Below, one piece after another: positions 1 through 8,152 of a DNA stretch of 64,000 nt. The notes under the pieces are model-generated. The model had not been told where the DNA came from, did no database searches, and saw nothing but the letters and a program-made list of their open reading frames with translations. Numbering within the stretch: the stretch's first letter is position 1; every line of letters starts with the position of its first letter. The stretch spans positions 1 through 64,000 of the forward strand of contig NZ_OANU01000031.1 in NCBI RefSeq assembly GCF_900089835.1, read 5' to 3'. This DNA comes from Vibrio thalassae. Lineage in GTDB: Bacteria > Pseudomonadota > Gammaproteobacteria > Enterobacterales > Vibrionaceae. Made by a program: the position numbers and the translations under genes.

Positions 1-14
1 ACCATCTAATTAAT

Positions 15-688
15 GCTCTACATCCCCTCACTTCTAACATGCCCCCTATAGCCGTCATCCTCACGAAAGTGAGGATCTCCTACCGCGTGTAGGTGACTGA
101 AAATTGGCGACTAAGTCACGTAATTTGGCTGCGGGACGCGCTGAATGAGATCCCCTTTTTCAAGGGGATGACTGTAATTTTGGGGGATGCTGTGAACACG
201 GAAAGGGGCACAAACGTGCTGGCGGTGAGCATGCCAGCGCGTCTTTGGGCAGTAACGCTCTACATCCCTTCATGTCTAACATACTCCATATAGCCGTCAT
301 CCTCACAAAAGTGAGGATCTCATAGCACGTGTAGGCAACTGAAAATACTAGATTAAGTCACGTAATTTAACTTCTCAACGCGCTGAATGAGATCCCCTTT
401 TTCAAGGGGATGACGGTGATTTTTGGTATAGTTTGAAACTCAGAAAGGGGCACAAACGAGCTGGCGGTGAGCATGCCAGCCGTCTCTGGACAGAAACGCT
501 CTACACCCTTCATGTCTAACATACTCCATATAGCCTTCATCCTCACGAAAGTGAGGATCTCATACCACGTGTAGGCAACTGAAAATATTAGATTAAGTCA
601 CGTAATTTAACTTTTCAATGCGCTGAATAAGATCCCCTTTTCCAAGTGGATGACGGTGATTTTTGGTATAGTTTTCCTCAGAAAAACA
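15..688. repeat. Tandem array of a ~242-bp intergenic repeat, 2.8 copies
   Basis: Three head-to-tail units start at 15, 257 and 498, each beginning with gctctaca; the third is cut short near 688. Each unit carries two hairpins. The first has arms around tcatcctcac/gtgaggat, and the second has arms around gatcccc/ggggat. The first hairpin ends in ggatctc and the second begins gagatcc, and the outer ends cgtcatcc and ggatgacg also pair, so about 110 bp forms one larger dyad. No convincing reading frame runs through it. The array lies beyond the terminator of the flagellar flgMNA genes. It resembles the hairpin-rich intergenic repeats common in Vibrio genomes (inference). Confidence 0.8.
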
Positions 689-689
689 T

Positions 690-727
690 AAAAAATCTAG
701 AGCTTCACCTTCGCTCTAGGTTTTTTC
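690..727 (-). terminator. Terminator of the leftward flagellar unit
   Basis: Inverted repeat with arms ctagagc (697-703) and gctctag (713-719). A-rich sequence lies on the left and a T run on the right, so it could act in both directions. It sits just past the flgA stop codon. Confidence 0.7.
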
Positions 728-728
728 G

Positions 729-1436
729 TTAATACACTCTCACTTGATTTTTCTTGATCACTACACCTCGCAACAGTTTCCCTGACTGTTGATTTTGAAC
801 CGATACCGTGTCGCCGACTAAACCACTTTCAAGTGCCGTTCCCAACGTCTCTAGCCGTATCGTCTTTGACTGGTAAACCACATCAACGGCCTGACCTTTC
901 TCCACATCGTAATCAAGATACAAACGTGATGTGGTCAGAAGCTCACCCTTTTTCACCGAGCGCTTCAGTTTACTTCCCACCACTTCACTGGGTTTAAAAA
1001 ACACTTTTTTGTCAGTGTTAAGTTTAATTGGCTCTATAGCGATATCTGAGGAAGATAAGCGCTGACCTTTTCGCAAAGCTTTATCGGCTGTCACAGCCCA
1101 AATAGTAAGGCTGGTTGATGAGGTTGCAGATAAACTCCACCTCTGAGCCTCACATCGCAATGTCCACTTCTGCTTTCCCAGTTTAATCTCACTACGATGA
1201 TGAATTGCGACCGGTTTTGAACATGGCTGAAGCTGATGAATAGCTTTTGAAAAACGAATGCTGACATCAAGTTGATACTGTTGCGGGTAGCGGTAGCGAA
1301 CGGTCTGCTCTATGAGCGAATGAATACGAGTGGAAAGGTGTTGCTCGAACTCAGAACTCGAAGCAACAGCGGCTTGCATATTAGTGATGCAGCCGTACGC
1401 GATAAGCAATATGAGTAATAACCCGGTCTTAGACAT
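729..1436 (-). CDS. flgA: Flagellar P-ring assembly chaperone FlgA (second flagellar system)
   Basis: Periplasmic chaperone that helps FlgI assemble into the P ring. The 235-aa product starts with a signal peptide (hydrophobic stretch around residues 5-24). It ends in the SAF-like domain typical of FlgA, with GQAVDVVYQS and a VVIKKNQVRVY tail. It is the last gene of the leftward flagellar unit, overlaps flgN by 8 bp and is followed by a strong hairpin. In peritrichous and lateral systems flgA, flgM and flgN commonly sit together, as here. Family assignment is secure; assignment to a second rather than the polar flagellum rests on the locus layout. Confidence 0.88.
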   Translation of the reverse strand: MSKTGLLLILLIAYGCITNMQAAVASSSEFEQHLSTRIHSLIEQTVRYRYPQQYQLDVSIRFSKAIHQLQPCSKPVAIHHRSEIKLGKQKWTLRCEAQRWSLSATSSTSLTIWAVTADKALRKGQRLSSSDIAIEPIKLNTDKKVFFKPSEVVGSKLKRSVKKGELLTTSRLYLDYDVEKGQAVDVVYQSKTIRLETLGTALESGLVGDTVSVQNQQSGKLLRGVVIKKNQVRVY

Positions 1437-1848
1437 TAATCCTTAACTTATGTTTTCCAAGCGCTTCCTCCATCGCTTGGTGCTGCATCAGCATGATATT
1501 ACCTTGGCGCTCCAGCTTGGCCTTACATTGTCCAATTGATTGTTCAATCTGCTTATCCAAAGCTTGAACTCGTTGCAGCACCCCACCTTGTAGTTTTGCC
1601 TGTATCACTTTGGTATATTGCCTGTCCTGACAACCCAACCGCTTTGCCATTGCGTAACGCTTTAAATCGGCTTCAGCCAATCGATGAGTCAGTGAAGTGA
1701 TGGTTTGGTTTAGCGACTCTAATTTTTGATATTCCCGATTGAGTATCGCCGCGCGTATATCGTCTAGACCAGAAGATAGCTGGTGAGAAAACTCCAAAAT
1801 ATGCTGACCATAGGCAATGTAGCCTATCAACGCGCTTTTATTGCCCAT
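1429..1848 (-). CDS. flgN: FlgN-like flagellar export chaperone
   Basis: 139-aa, largely helical protein with the size and position of FlgN, the cytoplasmic chaperone for the hook-associated proteins FlgK and FlgL. FlgN proteins diverge strongly in sequence, so the call rests on position (between flgM and flgA, overlapping both by 8-11 bp), length and the repeated Leu/Gln-rich coiled-coil pattern. Both likely clients, FlgK and FlgL, are encoded in the same unit. No other function is suggested by the sequence. Confidence 0.7.
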   Translation of the reverse strand: MGNKSALIGYIAYGQHILEFSHQLSSGLDDIRAAILNREYQKLESLNQTITSLTHRLAEADLKRYAMAKRLGCQDRQYTKVIQAKLQGGVLQRVQALDKQIEQSIGQCKAKLERQGNIMLMQHQAMEEALGKHKLRINV

Positions 1849-2125
1849 GGTCTAGTCTCGCTATAACTTTCGCTAGCTCATCCATATCAAACACTAATTC
1901 CCCCGAGGCTATTTGCGCTTTGATTTGTTCAACCTTGGCGCTATCAATATCTTCAACTCCGTTAAAAAAACTCTTGGCATTTTCCAACAAGTCCACTTCA
2001 TGTTGTGACAGATTGATTTGCTTCACTTTGACCTTTTGGTCTGGCTCAACCTTTTTGTTTTGAACCACATCCACTTGGGTATGCGGAACAATATGCTTCA
2101 CATTATCGACCTTGATTTGACTCAT
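1838..2125 (-). CDS. flgM: Anti-sigma-28 factor FlgM
   Basis: 95-aa protein with a low-complexity N-terminal half and the conserved C-terminal FlgM helices (INLSQHEVDLLENAKSFF, then VEQIKAQIASGELVFDMDEL). FlgM holds the flagellar sigma factor FliA inactive until the hook is complete and FlgM is exported. A FlgM encoded here implies a partner sigma factor, but none is present in this window. It starts the short flgM-flgN-flgA group, 60 bp after the unrecognised 335-aa gene, and overlaps flgN by 11 bp. Confidence 0.85.
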   Translation of the reverse strand: MSQIKVDNVKHIVPHTQVDVVQNKKVEPDQKVKVKQINLSQHEVDLLENAKSFFNGVEDIDSAKVEQIKAQIASGELVFDMDELAKVIARLDHGQ

Positions 2126-2185
2126 ATCCCGTTACTCACTTTGCTCACTTCTAATTAACTATAACGGCAATATTTCACGTCTGTT

Positions 2186-3193
2186 TCACCTTTTTCTCAG
2201 CAGTTTGATCACGTTATCTCGGCTAGGACCGCTAAAGCCTCGATAAATGGACTTCAAAGACAGTTCAGGGTTATCCGCTAAACGCTGCTTAAAGCTACCA
2301 AACTGTTCCAATTCAGGATGGGTACAAAAAGCAATGAGTTGATTTGCTCGTACCTTTTTGGTTTTTAGTACTTTCGACAGCGCTAAATACAACTTATTGA
2401 CGCGCTCAAGCAGTGCTTCAATCTGCGGTATCGCACCCGACTCATTCACCAGTAAACGGCTAATAGTGTCTAACACTGGATAACAAGATTGAGCTTGAAC
2501 GGCTATTGGCGCACCTTCAGCATAGCGCCCACCCTGTCCGGATACGAACACTTGACCGTCCCATGTGCGCCAATATTCATCTCGCATTCCAATCACAAAT
2601 TCTTGATGTTGATTTAATCGTAACTGCAAATTGGCATACGCAAACATCATCTTAAATTGCTCTAACAAGACTTCGCGATCTTCTGTTCGCTCGAAGGCTA
2701 GTGCCACCAGCCGATTATTGATGTAGAGAGACACTACCTCGTCTCGTAACCGCTCTCGTTGAAAATCGAGTCCTGGAATTGTAAATTCAATAAGAGGGTT
2801 TTCCGTTTGAATAGGCGCAAAGCTAGAATCCACCACATAGTGACCAAACAAACGCTTTTGATTCCAAAACAGCAACTTCTTTTTGATGGTATCGATTTGG
2901 TTGGCTTGCTCTGGGCTGTAATGCGCTAGCTCTGCAATTTGTCTAAGTTTGATAAGCTCACTTGCGACCGTTCTGAGAACTTCTCCAGCCATCATTAAGC
3001 GGCTATACATCTTGTGCGAGTCGGACACTTCTGCGATAAGCTTGGGGCGTTCTTGCAGGTTCATCTGTATCATTTGCTGTTGCAGAAGTACCGATGTAGG
3101 TTGGCGCGTCGACAACTTTTCAGAGCGTTTTATCTTGCCCGCACCGGCAGGGTTGACCTGATTTTTACGCTGGGTAATTCCGGTTAACTTCAT
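2186..3193 (-). CDS. Unrecognised 335-aa flagellar-locus protein between fliG and flgM
   Basis: I do not recognise this protein. It has no signal peptide or membrane segment and looks cytoplasmic. The first ~45 residues are basic and Gln-rich. A helical region follows (about 50-115), then a mixed alpha/beta part with WNQKRLFGHYVV and EFTIPGLDFQRERLR, an aromatic stretch MRDEYWRTWDGQVFVSGQGG, and a basic C-terminus ending in NVIKLLRKR. It starts 13 bp after the fliG stop, so it is almost certainly co-transcribed with fliEFG. In canonical loci this is the place of fliH, but the sequence does not look like FliH. It could be a locus-specific rotor, export or assembly factor (inference). Confidence 0.75.
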   Translation of the reverse strand: MKLTGITQRKNQVNPAGAGKIKRSEKLSTRQPTSVLLQQQMIQMNLQERPKLIAEVSDSHKMYSRLMMAGEVLRTVASELIKLRQIAELAHYSPEQANQIDTIKKKLLFWNQKRLFGHYVVDSSFAPIQTENPLIEFTIPGLDFQRERLRDEVVSLYINNRLVALAFERTEDREVLLEQFKMMFAYANLQLRLNQHQEFVIGMRDEYWRTWDGQVFVSGQGGRYAEGAPIAVQAQSCYPVLDTISRLLVNESGAIPQIEALLERVNKLYLALSKVLKTKKVRANQLIAFCTHPELEQFGSFKQRLADNPELSLKSIYRGFSGPSRDNVIKLLRKR

Positions 3194-3206
3194 CCTACCT
3201 CTCCCA

Positions 3207-4211
3207 CTAGGTCAAACGTGGCTCATTAGCAAAGTTGAGCGTAATAATCTCTTCCGCTTGCATCTGTTTAACGATCTCTATCACTTCCTTTCGAGCCTGT
3301 TCTACCTGACTGACTGGGACAGCGCCAATACGTACCAAATTTTCTTTTAGCTCGGTAGATACCCGTTGTGGCATCGAGTTGATGATATACTGACGACAAT
3401 CTTTGTTTGTCCCTTTAAGGGCGTATGCCCATAACTCAAGACTGACTCTTTCATTAATGAGGTTGATAGTTTCAAGGTCTTGATTAAACAGAGTGAAAAA
3501 ATCAAACATCGCCTCTTCTACCAACTCAGCGGCTTCTTCATCGTGGTCGTGAAGGAATTGGAACAAGTTGCTCTTATCGCCGGAATAGCGATTAATAATA
3601 TTTGCCACCACTTTTGACCCTTGCAGGCTTGCTGAACCACCGCTGTGATAATTAATTTTGCAGCGGTCAATAAGGTCCTTCAAGGTCTCCATTAACCCAG
3701 ATGTCAAAACCTGTGTTTTGGATATTTGCAAAATCAACTCATGGCACTCTTGTTCATCGTATTCGTCCATGACTCTAGCACTGTACTCAAGTGGCAAATG
3801 AGCAATCAGTAACGCCTGCAAATTTATGTGTTCTTTCTTGAGATCGTTGACCAATAAATCCGGCGGAATCCAAGCCAGCTTTTCTGCGTGCGAGCGAATC
3901 TCATCACCATAGATTTCAGAGACCAAATCTCGCGCTAAGTTACCGTTGAGCGTTTTTTCCAAGACATTGGTGATATATTGTCGTGTACCACCAAGGATAC
4001 CTGAGTGCTTTCTGAAATCATCAAAAAAACCGGACAACGAAACCAGCGCATCTTTGGCTTTAATATCTTTCATTTTACTCATTGCATGAGTAATCAGTTT
4101 TATCTCTTCATGGGTGAATCCTTTGAGAACCTCAGAGCCAATATCCTCTCCCATACTCAATACCAACATAGCGACACCATCTACAGATTGATAGGTTTGT
4201 TTGTTCTCCAT
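3207..4211 (-). CDS. fliG: Flagellar motor switch protein FliG
   Basis: 334-aa rotor protein that links the MS ring (FliF) to the C ring and contacts the stator. The N-terminal part has the FliF-binding fold (AMLVLSMGEDIGSEVLKGF). The middle contains the expected helical armadillo-like region (ALLIAHLPLEYSARVMDEYD), and the C-terminus contains the torque helix region with alternating charges (SMPQRVSTELKENLVRIG). Length matches the family (about 330-350). It follows fliF by 27 bp. It looks intact, so rotor assembly should be possible if stators are supplied from elsewhere. Confidence 0.92.
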   Translation of the reverse strand: MENKQTYQSVDGVAMLVLSMGEDIGSEVLKGFTHEEIKLITHAMSKMKDIKAKDALVSLSGFFDDFRKHSGILGGTRQYITNVLEKTLNGNLARDLVSEIYGDEIRSHAEKLAWIPPDLLVNDLKKEHINLQALLIAHLPLEYSARVMDEYDEQECHELILQISKTQVLTSGLMETLKDLIDRCKINYHSGGSASLQGSKVVANIINRYSGDKSNLFQFLHDHDEEAAELVEEAMFDFFTLFNQDLETINLINERVSLELWAYALKGTNKDCRQYIINSMPQRVSTELKENLVRIGAVPVSQVEQARKEVIEIVKQMQAEEIITLNFANEPRLT

Positions 4212-4238
4212 ATACGCCCCTTTTGATAATCCTTTGAT

Positions 4239-5912
4239 CTAGGCTTGAATCCACGTTCGCAAAATCTCGGCGACTCGATTTGGGTCTTCTTTCGCGATAA
4301 GTTTTAGGTGCTTAATCTGCACCTCTAACGGACTATCGGCCGATGGTAAATTGTCATCCAACGCTTTGATACCAGTAGCATCAATACCTAGTGATTCCAG
4401 TTTCGACTGTAAAGCTGCTTCTGCCGCACGCTCTTCTTTGGTGATGACATCATCGTATTCCATACTTTCTGCTTCTTGTTCTTCCTGCTCAGCGGCCTTG
4501 GTTAAATATTGAGCCAGCGGGCGCAAGACTACCATGATCATTAAACCACTCAACATCACACCCAGTAGATACTTGAGTGGCTGCATAATATTAGTGTTTT
4601 CAAACCAAGCGACAGGCGCTTGTTCTGGAATACTGGCAACCACAAACGGAAAATGAGTGATGTGTATGGTGTCACCGCGCGCTTCATTGAACCCTATCGC
4701 AGAACGAACCACATTTTCGACATTAGTCAGCTCTTGTGAAGTCCAAGTTTGATTAGCGTTAGCCAAGTCATTGACGACGATAGAAACAGACAGATTTTGT
4801 AACACGCCCTGTTGATGTTGAATATGACGTACTTTGCCACTCACCGCATAATCTCGTGACGTTTCGCTGCGATTCACTTTAGCGTTTGGCTCCGGCTGAG
4901 GCTCGCCATCGGTCACTGGGGGCGTGTTACTCAAGGCACCCGGAATACCTAACGCCATCGAGGACTCATTTACATCGTTAAGCAAAGTTTCCTTTCGCAC
5001 GACGGGATCAGCATAAATCTCTTCCGTCTCTTCTATGCGTGAAAAATCAATATCACTAGCGATTTGAACTCGGAAATTACTGGCTCCTAGAATTGGAGTT
5101 AGCATATCTGTGGCTTGCGCAACCAAGGTTCTTTCTAGATTACGTTTATAGTCAGATTGCTTACCTGTGGTGACTGTGATATCGCCAACGGTAGCATCGT
5201 TAGACAATAAGCGGCCGTGCTGGTCAACGACTCTCACATGTTCAGACTTAAGACCAATGACAGCCCCAGATACCAAATTGATTACCGATTCAACTTGAGT
5301 CGGTTTGAGATCCATTCCATTGATGATGTGAACGATAACAGACGCTCTTGGCTGCTCTCCGTCGTCACGCATAAACAAGCTTTCTTTCGGAATAGCGAGA
5401 TGCACTCGGGCCAAGCTGACCGCACTCATAGTGGTTATGCTGCGTGCCAACTCCCCTTCTAATGCATGACGGTAACGGGCGTTTTCCATAAATTGGCTTT
5501 CACCGAGGCTTTTTGAACTATCAAGTGAATCAAAGCCACTTGGCAGTTGTTCTTTTAACCCTTTTGACGCTAGAATCATGCGAATTTTCGCCACATCACC
5601 TTCCGGAACCAATATCTGACCATCATCTTGGCTAAGCTGGTAACGTATCGATTCTTCGTCGAGGAGCTGCAAAACTTGGCTAGAGTCGAAGTTGGCTGAC
5701 TTGCTATACAGGGGCCGAAACCGCTCTGCTGATGTCCACAACATAATAACAATGATCGCCGCCGTAATCGTAGCGAATATGGTGATAATAATGACGTTGC
5801 GTTGCGAGCTTTGCCAAAATGTATTGAGCCAGCCAGACGCTTGATTTAGCTTCTGTTTCGCCGCCCCCATATTGTTGGCTAGCGCTGGTTTTGTTGCTAA
5901 TTCTGCTGCCAT
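4239..5912 (-). CDS. fliF: Flagellar MS-ring protein FliF
   Basis: 557-aa inner-membrane protein forming the MS ring, the base on which export gate and rotor assemble. One membrane segment is near residues 40-62 and the second near 448-465. Between them lies the large periplasmic ring-building region (ESQFMENARYRHALEGELAR, ARVHLAIPKESLF). The cytoplasmic tail ends in the FliG-binding helix (EDPNRVAEILRTWIQ). It lies 14 bp after fliE and 27 bp before fliG. Full length for the family and no disruption seen. Confidence 0.93.
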   Translation of the reverse strand: MAAELATKPALANNMGAAKQKLNQASGWLNTFWQSSQRNVIIITIFATITAAIIVIMLWTSAERFRPLYSKSANFDSSQVLQLLDEESIRYQLSQDDGQILVPEGDVAKIRMILASKGLKEQLPSGFDSLDSSKSLGESQFMENARYRHALEGELARSITTMSAVSLARVHLAIPKESLFMRDDGEQPRASVIVHIINGMDLKPTQVESVINLVSGAVIGLKSEHVRVVDQHGRLLSNDATVGDITVTTGKQSDYKRNLERTLVAQATDMLTPILGASNFRVQIASDIDFSRIEETEEIYADPVVRKETLLNDVNESSMALGIPGALSNTPPVTDGEPQPEPNAKVNRSETSRDYAVSGKVRHIQHQQGVLQNLSVSIVVNDLANANQTWTSQELTNVENVVRSAIGFNEARGDTIHITHFPFVVASIPEQAPVAWFENTNIMQPLKYLLGVMLSGLMIMVVLRPLAQYLTKAAEQEEQEAESMEYDDVITKEERAAEAALQSKLESLGIDATGIKALDDNLPSADSPLEVQIKHLKLIAKEDPNRVAEILRTWIQA

Positions 5913-5926
5913 CGCCGTTCCCTAGC

Positions 5927-6310
5927 CTAAATAGGCATCTTTATAATGTCTTGGAAGTTCGACACCATTTTATTTCGCACTTGCATTAGTGCGTTAAAGG
6001 ACAACTGTGCTTTTTGTGACGCTACCGTTGCGCCTAAAAGGTCATCACTTTTACCTAACTCCACTGCCGTAATTTTGTCAGACGCGTGAGCTTGATATCG
6101 ATCTACTGTATCCAAGATACCTTTGAGTGCATGACTGAACTGCAATGCCGTTTCTGGAGCTGGATGCACTTTGGTATTGTCTTGAACAACGCCTTTTACC
6201 GCGACCGGTACCACCGATTGATTAGAGAATGGATTGGTCGCGATTTGTTGCTGATCGTGCATTTTTCCAATGAGTTCTTGTTGTAATTGCATTGCGCTGA
6301 TTTTTTCCAT
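5927..6310 (-). CDS. fliE: Flagellar hook-basal body adaptor FliE
   Basis: 127-aa protein joining the MS ring/export gate to the proximal rod. The C-terminal motif FNALMQVRNKMVSNFQDI is the FliE signature. The protein is some 20 residues longer than typical FliE because of a Gln-rich, poorly conserved N-terminal region. It is followed 14 bp later by fliF, the usual fliE-fliF order, and comes 21 bp after the MotY-like gene. Confidence 0.88.
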   Translation of the reverse strand: MEKISAMQLQQELIGKMHDQQQIATNPFSNQSVVPVAVKGVVQDNTKVHPAPETALQFSHALKGILDTVDRYQAHASDKITAVELGKSDDLLGATVASQKAQLSFNALMQVRNKMVSNFQDIIKMPI

Positions 6311-6331
6311 GCTTCATTCTCCATCACAGCC

Positions 6332-7261
6332 TCACTTGCGTACTAATCGAATTTCTACACGACGATTTTTATCGCGACCTTCTTTTGTGGTGTTGTCATA
6401 TTTAGGGTATCGGTCTCCATGACCACGTATCTCTATCATCTTTTTAGACACCCCATTTTCAACGAACCACTGCGCAACATCGGACCCGCGCTGCTTTGAA
6501 ATTTGTAGGTTGGCAACCGAATCTCCTGAATTATCGGTATATCCATCTATCAAAACCTTAACGATTTTTGAGTCACGCTTTACCAACGAACTGATGTCAT
6601 CAATGGTACGTTTTTGCCGTTCCGTTAAGGTCACAGCGCCGCTTTGAAAATGCAATTCAACGCGACGTGCATGTTGAAAGTTCACGGGAGGCAAACCAAA
6701 GCGGCAATGGTTAAATTCATCTAGTGCGGGTCTGAAATTCGTGGTCGGGAAATAGATGTCAAAATCCATAGCATTAATGTTGAACCAGGCACCACTAGCC
6801 ATGTCTTCTAGTAGCAGCGTCGCACCATCTTCCGTAACTAAAGCGGAACCTTGTTGTTGGATCTTTTCAATGGTGGTTGTGGTATAGGATTTAGAAATAC
6901 CCCAGACTGGCTCTGTGGTGTTAAACGAAGTGGAAGAAGGAAGTGAGCGTACACCACGTTTCTCCACCTTGATTTGTAAAGGGTTGGCAGCCAGTAGAAC
7001 AAACTGTACCGAAAAACCGGTATGAGGGTCGAAAGATTGTAAGACACATTGGTCAACAGATTGATTGAATTGCCATTGCACACTATCAAACGGAACAATA
7101 TAACGCTGAGCAAGAGCCTGAGTAGGCATCATCACGTTAGCTACTATCAAGCTAACCATCATTAAACGAATTAAGTACAAGGCCCCAGACATAGACATTT
7201 GTCGAGACCCGAACCAATTCGCAAGTCTTGTATGACGAGGTTTAACCATATCGCTTCTCAT
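6332..7261 (-). CDS. motY: MotY-like OmpA-domain protein (T-ring component)
   Basis: 309-aa exported protein. The C-terminal ~110 residues form an OmpA-type peptidoglycan-binding domain (VLIDGYTDNSG, RGHGDRYPKYDN, KNRRVEIRLV). The N-terminal ~150 residues after the signal peptide resemble MotY, which in vibrios forms a ring that anchors stators around the P ring. The start at 7261 overlaps the flgL stop in an ATGA arrangement, which supports it despite a long basic stretch before the hydrophobic signal segment. MotY is a hallmark of Vibrio-type polar and lateral motors, so this supports a sodium- or proton-driven motor with a T ring (inference). Confidence 0.78.
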   Translation of the reverse strand: MRSDMVKPRHTRLANWFGSRQMSMSGALYLIRLMMVSLIVANVMMPTQALAQRYIVPFDSVQWQFNQSVDQCVLQSFDPHTGFSVQFVLLAANPLQIKVEKRGVRSLPSSTSFNTTEPVWGISKSYTTTTIEKIQQQGSALVTEDGATLLLEDMASGAWFNINAMDFDIYFPTTNFRPALDEFNHCRFGLPPVNFQHARRVELHFQSGAVTLTERQKRTIDDISSLVKRDSKIVKVLIDGYTDNSGDSVANLQISKQRGSDVAQWFVENGVSKKMIEIRGHGDRYPKYDNTTKEGRDKNRRVEIRLVRK

Positions 7262-8145
7262 ATCAAATCAAACAGAGAAATACCGGCGACGCGCGCGAAA
7301 GTTTTTTGTGTGGCTTCTAGAGCAATCATACCTTGGTTAAGTTCCACCGAAGCTTGTGCATAATCCAACTCCTCTAGTTCTGAGCGCACCGTTTCGGCAA
7401 AAAACACCATATCAATGCTGGTTTCTTTGAGTCTATCCAAGGCGTTATATTGGCTACCAATATCTGTCAAAGACACTAACAAGTTCTGATGCAGAGCCTG
7501 ATTAGTATCGAGCGCACTATCTAATGCTGGCGAAAAACCCGCCGTCGGAACTTCCAACTCGGCGATTGCATTGTCCAAATCAGTAAAAATGGCGTTGGTG
7601 CCGATAACATCCGTTACGGTTAAGTTGCTTGGCACATATTGGTCATTGCCAACTTTGGTTTCACGATAATCTAAATTGCTGTTTAAGGTATAAGGCGGTG
7701 TTGTCGATATGGCTTGGTTTGTTATGTTCGTGCCTGAAAACAAATAGCTTCCTTCATTCGCTTGATTTAACGTGGTAAGCATCTCTGTTTTCAGCGATTT
7801 CAGCTCTAATACTATCCCTGCACGACTTTGTGCATCCAAAGTACCATTCTTACCTTGAAGTAGTAGCTCATTGACCTGTTGGGACAGCTCTTCTAACGTA
7901 TTCACATTGGTTTCATAGCGAGTCAACTGAGACTGCACATTCTCAATATTGCGCTGGTATTGCTGATTATCAGAGACCGTCTTTTTTAGTCCTTCAAGGC
8001 GCACCGCCGCAATCGGGTCATCGGAAAGATGGTTGAGCTTCAACCCAGTCGACATCTGCTCAAACACTTTATTGAGACGAATATTGTTATCCATTAGCGA
8101 ACGCTGCATAACCGCATTAAATTGTGAGTCCGTTACTCGCATCAC
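7258..8145 (-). CDS. flgL: Flagellar hook-filament junction protein FlgL
   Basis: 295-aa hook-associated protein 3, forming the last junction layer between hook and filament. The N-terminus (RVTDSQFNAVMQRSLMDN) and the helical C-terminus (ALEATQKTFARVAGISLFDL) are the flagellin-like D0 halves that polymerise together. Length is usual for short FlgL proteins. It lies 7 bp after flgK and overlaps the MotY-like gene by 4 bp. Its presence implies a filament, although no flagellin gene is in the window. Confidence 0.9.
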   Translation of the reverse strand: MMRVTDSQFNAVMQRSLMDNNIRLNKVFEQMSTGLKLNHLSDDPIAAVRLEGLKKTVSDNQQYQRNIENVQSQLTRYETNVNTLEELSQQVNELLLQGKNGTLDAQSRAGIVLELKSLKTEMLTTLNQANEGSYLFSGTNITNQAISTTPPYTLNSNLDYRETKVGNDQYVPSNLTVTDVIGTNAIFTDLDNAIAELEVPTAGFSPALDSALDTNQALHQNLLVSLTDIGSQYNALDRLKETSIDMVFFAETVRSELEELDYAQASVELNQGMIALEATQKTFARVAGISLFDLI

Positions 8146-8152
8146 TGCTCTC

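Noticed and set aside
93-293. 66-codon ORF inside the repeat array
   Set aside because: Runs across repeat hairpins, has no counterpart kept in the other two units and no recognisable product.
15-688. CRISPR array
   Set aside because: Units are 242 bp long with no alternation of short repeats and unique spacers, and no cas genes are present.
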